Assembly (NCBI RefSeq): GCF_965363235.1
Contig: NC_134843.1
Coordinates: forward strand, 87,391,795 to 87,455,794
DNA: 64,000 nt
Source: Mytilus galloprovincialis
Lineage: Eukaryota; Mollusca; Bivalvia; Mytilida; Mytilidae
Reading direction: 5' to 3'
Each line of letters starts with the position of its first letter. Positions within the stretch are counted from its first letter, which is position 1. Shown here piece after piece: positions 1-9,927 of the stretch. Under the pieces are notes generated by a model, which saw only the letters and a list, made by a program, of their open reading frames with translations, was not told the DNA's origin and searched no databases. The translations under genes and the position numbers were made by a program.

Positions 1-97
1 TGTCTTAAGAATATTTTCTTTAATTTCAAAGACATTTCCAGAAGCATTTTTTTATAATAATTGAAACTAAATTGTTATTCTTTATGTTCTATTTCAG

Positions 98-1725
98 ATG
101 CAGCTGATGTAAGTACATGTACCTGTAGCTCTTTTTGAATGATATAACAGTAACATATCGATGCGACTGTCATAAACGTGAGAGGTTGAACGCTATAAAA
201 CCAGCTTCAATCCACCATTTTTTACATTTGAAAATGCTTGTACCAAATCGGGAATATGACCGTTGTTGTCCATTCGTTTGATGTGTTTTATCATTTGATT
301 TTGCCATTTGATTAGGGACTTTCCGTTTTGGGTTTTTCTCAGAGTTCAGTATTTTTGTGATACTACTTTTTGTACAATATAATGAACGTACTGGAACTGT
401 ATATTCACACAGTAAATAATAATTGGTAAAATGAACAATATGGAACAAACATATGAGAAAAAAGGGACGAAAGACACAAGAGGGACATTCAAAATAATTG
501 ATCGAAAATAAACTAACAACGCCATGTCTGAAAAGAAAAAGACAAACAAACAAATAATAGCGCACAAGACACAACATAGATAACTAAGGACAAAAACCAC
601 ACTGCTATTGTTTACTGTGGATTGTTTTTTTTTCCGTGGGTATCAATTTTCGTGGATTGCTGAAAACTTGCATTTTAGTGGATATTTGATTTCGTGGTTT
701 TGCCAATCTCTGTATATAAAGCCTATTGAAAATATGATATTCGTTGAACATCGATCTCTCCCCACGAAACCCACGAAAATTAGAATCCAACGAATGATAA
801 TGAATCCACAGTATATGAATATATAGTAACTATAAGTAATTATTAAATTTATCTAGTTATGGTGTAGACTTGCAATTAATAAATAATCAAAACAATTAAG
901 TTTTTTTTTTACTAGCTGAAAACCTCAATGTGGTTGAAGCAAATTATTTTCGGAACGAAATGTTTTTGCCGCAAGTAGACCTTACGTTGTTCACATCCGT
1001 TGTAATTATGTCTTGATGTCTCAATTTTTGTGTCTCTTGTGCTTAAATCCTGCTATATAATTACAAATCTATCGGTATATAAGTCTTTCTAAATATTCTT
1101 TTTGTAATATCTTGTTACCTTCCATTGATATTTATTTATTACCGTCTTTAGTGTGTGAAAGGATTTGTGAAGCAATTTTAGATTTTCTATTACATGATTT
1201 TAACAACGCACTTAATTGCAATATTAAAGAAAAATTTCGTTTTTTTCTCGTATTTTAAGAAATGATCTTGTCATGTTTCTTTATATTAAGAGGTTAAATT
1301 GTCTGTATAAATTTAAAAACAATTTTGTCAAATTTTGAATCCCGAACTTTCTATTGCTAATGAGCGATCGAAAAAAAAGAAATACCGATAAAATATATAT
1401 ATTTTAAGGTCTTTGAAATTGATATACAACGATAGTATGATGAGTTTTTTGCAGTATTGACAGGACATGGTTTCAAGGAATCTTTCATTTTCTCCTGACC
1501 CCTCCCCCTGACACTTTTTTTAGTGCACCAGTCTAGTCTTCCTTATTGAATCTTCATCAGAATTGATTCTCACTGTAATCGCTATTACTATTTCAGTATT
1601 ATGGGCCAAAATATGGTCCTCCAAGGCGTTACAGAGGTGGCAAATATAACGGATATAATGGAAGACCAAGAGGTTATGGTTGGAATAAAGGCTGGAATAA
1701 AGGACGATATGGACGAAAATATTGA
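98..1725 (+). CDS. Copy 1: cationic Gly/Tyr/Arg-rich secreted peptide, 5' partial
   Basis: Exon 1 (signal peptide) lies before the window. Exon 2 is the 11-nt microexon 98-108, between a TTTCAG acceptor and a GTAAGT donor, and gives DAAD when joined to the last base of exon 1. Exon 3 is 1597-1725 after an ATTTCAG acceptor and encodes 42 residues starting YYGPKYGPPRRY and ending GRYGRKY, then TGA. It has about 12 Lys/Arg and no Asp or Glu, so the mature peptide is strongly basic. The intron between them is 1488 bp and carries a dispersed repeat and a MITE. By analogy with the full copies this is a small secreted precursor, possibly antimicrobial. The splice sites and reading frame are clear; the function is inferred. 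It is the most Lys-rich copy and is not part of the large inverted duplication. Confidence 0.8.
150..600 (+). repeat. Dispersed bivalve-type repeat in intron 2 of copy 1
   Basis: The stretch reads through blocks such as CGACTGTCATAAACGTGAG, CAATCCACCATTTTTTACAT and GAGTTCAGTATTTTTGTGAT, which recur in either orientation at about 4255-4510, 7700-7880, 27540-27660, 32225-32350, 32520-32700, 34310-34500, 36120-36290, 40430-40560 and 60220-60310. The right part (about 430-600) resembles the 3' sequence beyond the reverse-transcriptase fragment at 21.5 kb. No coding capacity is convincing. Confidence 0.65.
613..813. mobile_element. Short MITE with TA duplication
   Basis: The element has inverted ends CTGTGGATT / AATCCACAG and is flanked by TA on both sides (613-614 and 812-813). 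Internal motifs TTTCGTGGATT and CCCACGAAAA are also inverted, so the whole 197-bp body is imperfectly palindromic. A sister copy is at 26384-26623. The TA duplication fits a Tc1/mariner-type MITE. It lies within intron 2 of copy 1. Confidence 0.7.
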
Positions 1726-1769
1726 TAGAGGAATAGATAAGCTGTCATTAATGATAGAAAAAGATAGAT

Positions 1770-1775
1770 AATAAA
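1770..1775 (+). terminator. Poly(A) signal of copy 1
   Basis: An AATAAA hexamer lies 45 nt after the stop codon. Every copy of the family has an AATAAA 45-70 nt beyond its last-exon end, so this is very likely the cleavage signal. Confidence 0.7.
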
Positions 1776-2267
1776 GTTTGATTATTTTTTCATCAAAATT
1801 CTATTTTATGTACTCATCAATTCATTTGTTGAGATTGATTAATTTCTATGAGTACCCGGACACGTCCAATCTGTGATTTGTTATATGTATTTCTATTTGT
1901 ATCCACCTGATTAGTTAAGGAAGCTAGCTTGTCATGTTTTGGATTTTTTGTCAGATTTTGGGAATCCTCTGGTATTATCTATATGAATGCCTTGAACAAA
2001 TTTGCCCGGTAACCCCATTTTTCTTTTTATAAATTTTTTACATGTATAATGATAAGCCATCTGTTAAAGTCTTATATAATTTTGATTATTTTTAATAGTT
2101 TTTGAAAACTTAAACTTTTAAATGATAAAGCTATGAAAAGTCAAGAGAGAATATTTTCCCGCCAAAATTTCAATGGCTAATATCTTAAAAACAAGCACGG
2201 TGACCTATATATATATTTTTGGTCTTAGGATTCCTTTATCAATCCCCTTTAAATATAAACTAGAGTT
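1776..2267. other. Intergenic, nothing recognised
   Basis: AT-rich sequence downstream of copy 1. I see no gene, RNA or repeat that I can match elsewhere in the window. Confidence 0.4.
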
Positions 2268-2720
2268 TTGGAAAAGTTAATTATTTTGAAACTGGGAAGC
2301 CAACTCCTTGAAGCCTTTAAACTATTTTCTTTAGTTCGCTCTTATGTTTTACAGTTACACCACTGTCATATACTCTACACTAAACTACCAAAAGAAAATT
2401 TACTCCCTCCCCGTTTAACGTCAGGATCGACAATTTTTGTTCCTCCGTTAAAAGGGTACCATACGCTACAATTGTTTTTGAGATATATGTCTGCATTTTA
2501 TCTTAAAAATCAGGACGAAAATAAAACATGCTATCATGAAGAAAAAGTGATCAGTATGCTAGAGTTTCTCATTGACAACATATCTTCAGAATTAAAGGTA
2601 GAATTTCCAAGAAGAGAATCGACATACCGAATGGAACCGACGATGCATTTCTGCTTGCCAACCTATTCTTATTTTCATATGAGTCGGATGCCCTTTAGAC
2701 ACTTGTAAAAACCAAAAAAA
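2268..2720 (+). pseudogene. Reverse-transcriptase fragment
   Basis: The frame at 2268-2708 contains KTCYHEEKVISMLEFLIDNI, which matches KTCYTEEQVVSMLECLIENI in the better preserved copy at 6798-7391 on the other strand. It continues through a degraded counterpart of the VEFGGR..FQQT..IPMGTN..P block. The catalytic YxDD motif is not present because the frame ends before it. This is a truncated, frame-damaged retroelement remnant; the N-terminal half of the frame is not clearly alignable. Confidence 0.65.
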
Positions 2721-3419
2721 GATTAAGTTTAATATGTTTCAGCATTTTCTTTTGTCATTTGTTTAGGATCTATCTTTATTTTTCTTCGGGCTATAATATT
2801 ACATTCGGTAATATGAATTTTGACCTTTAACGTAACTGTATTTGTGCATCCCTCTATCGACTTTGGCTGTTCCTTATGCAGTTGGGTCCTGAGGTGCGAT
2901 TCAGACAAAATGGTTATTACAGTTTTGTTTCAATTTGGTCAGCCTTCTTTTTATATATTACTTAATTAGTTATTAATCGAGAAGTGTATACCATATACGT
3001 TAACCATGTATGTAACAATAAGTACCATCATCGACAGAAACATTTTATCGGCATCTTTGTCTGTTAACAATCAACTACAACACCTTTTGTGTTGGTTTCT
3101 TTGTAAGATATTTATTGGTATGTTTTGGCTGCTGGGTCCAGTTTATTGTCATAATAACCTACTATGTCTGGTCTGCCTGCTCTAACCACTAGTTTTCACG
3201 AGAGAGAGCACAGGCAGATTTATGACCATTAAAAGAAATATCTTAACGTCATAACATATACAAAGGGCGATGTAAACTGTTTTTAGAAATACACAACAAG
3301 TTACAAGAATCAGATTACATATGGATAACACCATGAGCTTGATAGGGTCATATGTAAAAATTCAAAAAGAAATCTTTTGGTGTGCAAACATATTTATAAA
3401 TCGGTAAACTATGTTTAAA
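2721..3419. other. Intergenic, nothing recognised
   Basis: No convincing coding sequence, RNA or repeat boundary seen. Confidence 0.35.
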
Positions 3420-3770
3420 ATTGAGAATGGAAATAGGGAATGCGTCAAAGAGAAATCAACCCGACCATAGTGCAGAAAACGTTTGGTAGTCACCCATCGG
3501 TCTTCAACATGGCGAGAAATGCCTGGATATGAAGCTGGTCTTCAGCTGTCGTTTTAATAATAATGTATACTTGTTCAGTGAAACTGAACGTCACACTAAA
3601 CTCCAAAACAAACAAAGAATTAAATTTATAAAAAAAACATACAAGCCTAACAAAGGCCAGGGGCTCTTGACTTTAATCAAGCCCCCAAAAAAGTGTCGGG
3701 CTAATAGATAGAAAAAGGTGTGGTATGAGTGCAAATGAGACTCTCACTCCGGTTCACCACGGGAAAAACA
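3420..3770 (+). repeat. Dispersed repeat (GAGAATGGAAATAGGGAATG family)
   Basis: This 350-bp block opens with ATTGAGAATGGAAATAGGGA and contains TCTTCAGCTG, then an AACAAAGGCCAGGGGCTC block. Related copies are at 16440-16760, 56460-56810 and, lacking the 5' part, 11890-12360. Order and spacing of the blocks are conserved, so it is a true repeat family rather than chance similarity. Coding potential is negligible. Class not determined; SINE-like or a non-autonomous element. Confidence 0.7.
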
Positions 3771-4254
3771 AAATTATCAGCACATATTGCAGTAAATGTG
3801 ACACCATCAATATACTTACATAGTATTGTTGTATGAAACTTTAGAATAAAGAACTTATGGAAATTGAAATAACAAAAATTAAAGATACTGACACAAATTT
3901 GTATGCTTATGTGATCATTTGTTTATGAACTTCTTCTATAATACTCAGAACATACCCTTGGTTTAAAACAACGATATTTGCATGATTTTTTACAACAAAT
4001 AGTGTTTCAGCTGGACTACTTATGTGCCCTGTAAGCTGTTACATTACATTGACTAATTCGCTCATTAAAGACTATCAAATGTATCAACATTGATCTTGTT
4101 TCGAAAGGTTGAAAAATTTTATGATACGTAGTTTTGTTTTGCCTCTTTAACGTTGTAGGGCTCATGTTAAGGGTACACGTAAACTGTGATACACGAAACA
4201 ACTTTTCTATGGAAGTGTTTCTTTCAATGATGTTGTTTCAAGATCATATGTGAA

Positions 4255-4510
4255 AAAAAAATCACAAAAATACTAAACTAGAGTCCATAATCACATGGCA
4301 AAAACAAGTAACAAAACACATCAAAAACGAATGGATAAGAACTGTCATATTCCTGACTTGGTACAAATATTTTCAAATGTAGAAAATGGTGGATTAAACC
4401 TGGTTTTATAGCGCAAAACTTCTCATTTTGATGACATTCTCATCAAATTCCATTATATTTACAATGATGCGTGAACTAAACAGACATAATAAATACAATA
4501 GTCAAAAAAT
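4255..4510 (-). repeat. Dispersed repeat, reverse copy
   Basis: Reverse-complement copy of the family at 150-600 and 32520-32700: it includes ATCACAAAAATACT, GTCATATTCCTGACTTGGTA and AATGGTGGATTAAACCTGG in order. Confidence 0.65.
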
Positions 4511-4518
4511 TGGTACAT

Positions 4519-4575
4519 TAGTCATCATCGTGTAACACTTTTAAAATAGCCATCATCGTGTAACACTTTTAAAAG
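4519..4575. repeat. Tandem duplication, ~28-30 bp x 2
   Basis: CATCATCGTGTAACACTTTT occurs twice in direct tandem order, followed each time by AAAA. Confidence 0.8.
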
Positions 4576-4917
4576 GAATAATTTAACAGAACACAAAAAC
4601 ATCTACCTACAAACAATTTCATTGATTCGCGTGTCTGACGTCAGAAAATTTTATACGTCACAGATATTTGTCGTTCAATGTTTATACAAACAATTTTAAA
4701 TTTTCACATGAGCAATGTTAGCATAGAGGGTTAAAAAATCAAAAGTATGTAAGAATTAATTTCAAAAATAAAACGAGATTTAAAATAGTCCAAAAGTTAT
4801 ATAGAATTTATAAGAATCCACAATTAGTTCTTTCCACTACGTGATTGAATAATTTTGACGTGTGTGGTTCAACGTATTTTCTAATTCATAATAGAAATAT
4901 ATCATATAAATGACATA

Positions 4918-5070
4918 CAGTCGAACCTGGTTGTGTCGAACTCGGTTGTGTCGAAAACTCGGATGAGTCGAAGTAATTTCCCGGTCCCGGCATAATTCCC
5001 GTTTGATCAATGCATTTTAACCCCTGATGGGTCGAACTCGGATGATTCGAATTCGATTCAATGTATAATA
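4918..5070. mobile_element. Pogo/Tigger-like terminus remnant
   Basis: The stretch starts TACAGTCGAACCTGGTTGTG and repeats TCGAACTCGG and TCGGATGA several times. CAGTCGAACCT after TA is typical of pogo/Tigger DNA transposon ends (family knowledge). I do not find the opposite end, so it is a solo-end fragment or a decayed MITE. Confidence 0.4.
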
Positions 5071-5313
5071 AAACACTCCTACTGACGGGATCTTTTAAAG
5101 TACAGAGTCACGTTATAAGAACCAAAGAAACACAAAAAGTCGTACATTCAAAACACACCAGCAAAAAATGAAAGATAATACAAACACATTGAAGGGAAGT
5201 TTAAGTACCGAGGCACGTTAGATGGATATCACATAAAACAATCCAACAGTAAAAGTGATATTAATAATAGAACAAAGACAAATGAAAGAACGATTAACAC
5301 GTTGTTTATGGTT

Positions 5314-6608
5314 ATGAAAAGCACCAGGACTACAATCCAGTACGCCAGACGCGCGTTTCGTCTACATAAGACTCATCAGTGACGCTAATATCAAAATAGT
5401 TATAAAGCCAAACAATACAAAATTGAAGAGCATAGAGGATCCTAAATTCCAAAAAGTTGTGCCAAATACGGCTACGTTAATCTATTCCTGGGACAAGAAA
5501 ATCCTTAGTTTTTCGAAAAATTCAAAGTTTTGTATCAGGAAATTTATTAAAATGATCACATAATTGATATTCATGTCAACACCGAAGTGGTGACTACTGG
5601 GCTGGTGATACCTTCGGGGACGAAACGTCCACCAGCAGTGGAAGCGACCCAGTGGTGTAAATAGTTATCAAAAGCATCAGGACTACAATCCAGTACGCCA
5701 GACGCGCGTTTCGTCTACATAAGACTCATCAGTGATGCTCATATCAAAATAGTTATAAAGCCAAACAATACAAAGTTGAAGAGCATAGAGGATCCTAAAT
5801 TCCAAAAGGTTGTGCCAAATACGACTACGTTAATCTATTCCTGGGACAAGAAAATCCTTAGTTTTCTAAATATTCAAAGTTTTGTATCAGGAAATTTATA
5901 AAAATAATCACCTTATTGATATTTATGTCACCACCGAAGTGCTGACTACTGGGATGGTGATACCCTCGGGGACGAAACGTCCATCAGCAGTGGCATCGAC
6001 CCAGTGGTGTAAATAGTTATCAAAAGTACCAGGACTACAATCCAGTACGCCAGACGCGCGTTTCGTCTACATAAGACTCATCAGTGACGCTCATATCAAA
6101 ATATTTATAAAGCCAAACAATACAAAGTTGAAGAGCATAGAGGATTCAAAATTCCCAAAAGTTGTGCCAAATACGGCTAAGGTAATCTATTCCTGGGACA
6201 AGAAAATCCTTAGTTTTTCGAAAAATTCAAAGTTTTGTATCAGGAAATTTATAAAAATAATCACATAATTGATATTCATGTCAACACCGAAGTGCTGACT
6301 ACTGGGCTGATGATACCTTCGGGGACGAAACGTCCACCAGCAGTGGAATCGACCCAGTGGTGTAAATACAGGTAGTTATCAAAAGCACCAGGACTACAAT
6401 CCAGTACGCCAGACGCGCGTTTCGTTTACATAAGACTCATCAGTGACGCTCATATCAAAATAGTTATAAGCCAAACAATACAAAGTTGAAGAGCAAAGAG
6501 GATCCAAAATTTCAAAAAAGTTGTGCCAAATACGGCTAAGGTAATCTATTCCTGGGACAAGAAAATCCTTAGTTTTTCGAAAAATTCAAAGTTTTGTATT
6601 AGGAAATA
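5314..6608. repeat. Tandem array, ~353-bp unit, 3.6 copies
   Basis: Four unit starts (CACCAGGACTACAATCCAG or one-base variants) lie at about 5321, 5674, 6026 and 6385, so the period is 352-359 bp. Each unit holds CCAGACGCGCGTTTCGTCTA followed by ACTCATCAGTGACGCT, and later a GGGGACGAAACGTCCA block. The last unit is truncated near 6606, where a retroelement 3' region begins. The GCGCGTTTCGTC block is also the core of a repeat dispersed singly through the window, so the array seems to have grown from that element. Confidence 0.9.
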
Positions 6609-6609
6609 T

Positions 6610-7391
6610 AAGATGATAAACAACACCAGTACGCAGAATCTATACATCAAGATCATCATGTATTATTTGTGAAGTTGATACGGAATATCTATCAACTAGG
6701 TCTTGGTACCTTCCGATGACCTTTTTTAGAAAAAGGACGAGACGTTCTTTGATATACCCCTGGTTCATCAACTTTCTACTCAAACACTGATGACTATTTA
6801 CAAAGTCTGAATAGGATCTGCAAGCTCTTGAATATCGAATAAATTGGGAATATATCTCCCATATGCAGGTGAAGTTGGTATATTGCTCCTAAGGTGAGGG
6901 AAATTTATAATTTCAAAATTAAAATCGTCTCGTTTGTCATAGATTCTGGTACTTCGATGACTCTGTAAGTCAAATTCGAGATATAAGTCTAAAAATGAGG
7001 AAGAGGAAGCCGTGTCTGTTGTTTCTTTAATTTCTCGTTCTTTGGGATATATTAGTGGAACACAATCTGAAAAGTTTGGAATGTTTATGGAAAGAACATC
7101 ATCAATATATCTGAAAGTGAAATTAAATAATCTGGCTTCTTTGCTCCTTTTGTTTTTGAAAAGTGTCTGAAGGAAGTCCGATTCATATGAAAATAAGAAG
7201 AGGTCGACAAGAAGAGGCGCACAGTTTGTTCCCATAGGAATGCCGAAAGTTTGTTGGAAAAGTCTACCTCCAAACTCAACAAATATGTTTTCGATAAGAC
7301 ACTCCAGCATACTGACCACTTGTTCTTCTGTGTAGCATGTTTTACCGTTTTGTTTGTCACTATTAACGAAATATGCCTTATGATATCCCAA
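6610..7391 (-). pseudogene. Reverse transcriptase with intact YIDD motif (retroelement fragment)
   Basis: A frame of 197 codons (7391 to 6798) reads a reverse-transcriptase palm: GIPMGTNCAPL at residues 50-60 and FTFRYIDDVLS around residues 91-101, where YIDD is the catalytic YxDD box. Further on are FLDLYLEFDL and RIYDKRDDFNFEIINFPHL, conserved in the copy at 21.7 kb. About 190 bp beyond (6610-6797) match a second copy at 35030-35260, so this is the element's 3' part. The motif set is most like Penelope-like or related non-LTR reverse transcriptases; the assignment is from memory of the family. It is not autonomous: the finger region is largely missing or in other frames (see 7472-7700) and no endonuclease is visible. 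Confidence 0.75.
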
Positions 7392-7471
7392 AGTAATGAA
7401 TGTATAGCATATGCTACCATTTTTATGTTGAAAGCCATTGTTGATTATTTATTTTAGGCGATTTTTCAATT

Positions 7472-7700
7472 TCACATGAAGGACTTATGATTTGCTAAAA
7501 TCTCATCCTTGTCAAACGATATGTCTTTGTATGTGGGATTACCTGAGTGCTCATTTATACCTAATTCTTTTACAAGAAATTCGTAGTAATACGACTTACA
7601 TACAAAGACAATCTTATTTGAAGCTTTGTCCGCAGAAACAACAACATACTTATCATGAAGAGACGATAGACATTTCAAGTGAAATTCCAAATAAAAAAAA
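7472..7700 (-). pseudogene. 5' fragment of the same reverse transcriptase
   Basis: On the minus strand the frame reads LHDKYVVVSADKASNKIVFV and then LGINEHSGNPTYKDISFDKD, which aligns with the LGIDNSLGNSTYTLTTLTKE segment of the 22.8-23.05 kb copy. In a complete copy about 150 residues would separate it from the palm region at 7391; here nearly all are missing, so the element carries an internal deletion. Confidence 0.65.
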
Positions 7701-7885
7701 ACTCTGAGGAAAATATAAAGACGAAAAGTCTCGAAACCAATGGCAAAATCAAATGATAAAACACTTGAAAGGAACGGATAACACGTGTCATATTTCTGAC
7801 TTGGTACATAAATGTAACAGTAGTATGCGGCTCTTTGATAGTCATAAATCGATTGAGAGAAAGCAAATCCGAGTTTCAAACTAAA
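7700..7885 (-). repeat. Dispersed repeat fragment
   Basis: Contains AAACTCTGAGGAAAAT, CAAATGATAAAACACTTGAA and TCATATTTCTGACTTGGTAC, the reverse-complement blocks of the family seen at 32520-32700 and 150-355. Confidence 0.55.
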
Positions 7886-8259
7886 ACCGATGGAAACACA
7901 TCAACTATAAAAGTAAATGTTTTGATACGATTTAATATACCTTCATGTTCTAATTTCTTGAAAAGAATGTAATTGTTTTATTTGTATTCTGAGATCACCC
8001 CATATTTCATGTAGTGTTCGTGTAGCCCAGTTTTTAGTTTTCATTGTTGTGTTTTGTGTTTTGATGTTTTCTGTTTGTCTTCTCCTTTTTTTGTTTAGGC
8101 ATGTCGTTGGTTTTTTTTTTTTATTTGATAGTTAGAATGTCTCTTTGATATTTTTCGCCATTCTCTTGTTCTTTGCTGACTCCAAGTCATGAATAAATCA
8201 CAACGATACAGAGATTGATGGCTACATGAAATAGAATTAAGAGGAAACATACATTAACC

Positions 8260-8265
8260 TTTATT
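8260..8265 (-). terminator. Poly(A) signal of copy 2
   Basis: TTTATT on the plus strand is AATAAA on the gene strand, 65 nt past the stop codon, at the position matching the copy 5 signal. Confidence 0.7.
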
Positions 8266-8329
8266 ATTTGTCGTTCACATCAATATTGACATGTTACTTG
8301 TTAATCTAATACAAGTTATAAGCGTCGTT

Positions 8330-9761
8330 TCAATGATATTTTCCTCGTCCCTTCCAGCCTCTGTTCCAGCCTCTATTTCCGCCATAACCTTTGGCATATC
8401 TATTGTATCTGTTATAGTTGCCACCTCCGTAACGCCTTGCGGGACCATAGTTTGGACCATAATACTTAAATATCAATAACAATTAAAGTCAGCATCAATA
8501 TTTATTCAGATGTATATTCAATAACGAAAACTAGTCCATACTAAAAAAAAGTGCCAGAAATCAATTGTAGGGGTGGATAGAAAATGAAAAATATATATAT
8601 ATTTTTTTTATTTCTCGTCAACTTTGAAAAGCTTCAAAATTGTTTTAAATACCGCTGGAGATGATGAAAAACGACAGACATATAAACATATAACAGAGTT
8701 AGAAGTAAGTAAGCACCAAATACTAAAACGATTTGTTAAAAAAAAATAAAGGACAACGCTTCAGAACCGTAGCTCATAAACCCTTATGATATTTGTTGAA
8801 AATTTCCCCTCATAGAGCTATATTTGTATATTTTTTTTATATTTTATAACGTTTCGAATGCCGCCACAGGTTCTGATGATAAAAATATTTCCCAGATTAA
8901 AAATGGTTCAACTAAAAATGCTTTAAAACTTACAGCAGCTGCATCTGAAAAACAAATCATAGGCATTAATCAATAATGTTTAATTAAAAATTTGTTTAAA
9001 ATGTCTGAAACTTTATCAGCAATTAAAAAATAAATATTAAACATATGACATATAACTGTGTTAGCAAGTCTTGTATATTATTTCTTCATTTACCATGAAA
9101 GATAAATAGTACAAAAACAAACATGTAATAAACATATACTTTGGTCCTCAATTCTTCACAACTTCAGACTTTATTTGGCCTTTTTAACTTTTTTGATTCG
9201 AGCGTGACAAAACGCGCTTCAGGTGTTTATACAAAATTTAATCCGGGTATCTATAATAAGTTTATATATTCAATGAGAAGATGGCGATATAATAAATCAG
9301 ATAGCGTTTCAGATTCACCCTATTTGTTACTACGTTAGCAGATTTATATTTCCTGAGTCAAATAATGCCTTTGTATGTTAAATATACAGATGCTAAGATT
9401 AATCAAGATTATTTAACTTTCTTAACAGTCACATTTTTCTATTGTGTTATTAAAGTTGCTGTGTTATAGTAGGAAACATGACTAATATTAAGTATTCCCG
9501 GATTTTTATGCTCTGCTGCCATTATTTTGAATGCGATACACTTATTTCATATATTCTGATTTCATATTATTTTGCAGTTACTAGAATTAAAAAAAAAAGA
9601 ATAAATGTAACATTCTGTTTAATATTTATAAAAAAAAATCTTGAAAAAAGAAATATTTTCAACAATTCTATTTTCAAGACAAGCTTTTACTTACCACTTT
9701 GCACAGCAAAGGATCCAATGAGGACTAAAACCAGCAACACTGAGACACTGATATTATTCAT
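8330..9761 (-). CDS. Copy 2: cationic Gly/Tyr/Arg-rich secreted peptide
   Basis: Three coding exons on the minus strand: 9761-9695 (67 nt), 8944-8934 (11 nt) and 8464-8330 (135 nt with stop), total 70 residues. Exon 1 encodes MNNIS plus the hydrophobic run SVSVLLVLVLIGSFAVQS, a clear signal peptide, probably cut after VQS. The microexon gives DAAA. Exon 3 encodes 44 residues beginning YYGPNYGPARRYGGG and ending GRGKYH, with 7 Arg, 3 Lys and no acidic residue. All junctions are GT-AG; the exon 3 acceptor is TTTAAG rather than the usual TTTCAG. Introns are 750 and 469 bp. The start is fixed by the single ATG after the TATA box. The protein is predicted to be secreted; membrane-active antimicrobial action is plausible from charge and family architecture (myticalin-like), not shown. 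Its duplicate is copy 5, with an identical signal peptide. Confidence 0.85.
9130..9265 (-). repeat. Dispersed ACGCGCGTTTCGTC-type element in intron 1 of copy 2
   Basis: Shares TTTGGTCCTCAAT, CAGACTTTATTTGGCC and GATTCGAGCGTGAC with 19370-19500, 19720-19865 and 39945-40090. The matching element is also in intron 1 of copy 5 (55590-55735), so it was there before the duplication. Confidence 0.75.
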
Positions 9762-9840
9762 AGTTCTCTAGTCAAACTGTTTGCAGGAAGAAGCTGGTTA
9801 CTGAGAAATATACTATGTTTTATTTGACAATTGTCTGCAC

Positions 9841-9927
9841 TTTATATATACTTTGATCCATCAAGTCACTGCAGAATTGTTCATCAAGCGAATAAATAAT
9901 TACACACATGTTTCTGCTACAATAAGA
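9841..9927 (-). promoter_or_regulatory. Core promoter of copy 2 (TATA plus conserved upstream box)
   Basis: On the gene strand TATATATAAA is at 9850-9841, 80 bp before the ATG. A box reading TCTTATTGTAGCAGAAACAT then GTGTGTAATTATT lies at 9927-9894, 44 bp above the TATA box. The same two elements at the same spacing precede copies 3, 4 and 5. Confidence 0.7.

Noticed and set aside
8275-8460. 61-codon frame starting MVQTMVPQGV as the main protein of copy 2
   Set aside because: The spliced frame with signal peptide, microexon and conserved basic peptide is far better supported; the other frame is kept only as a finding.
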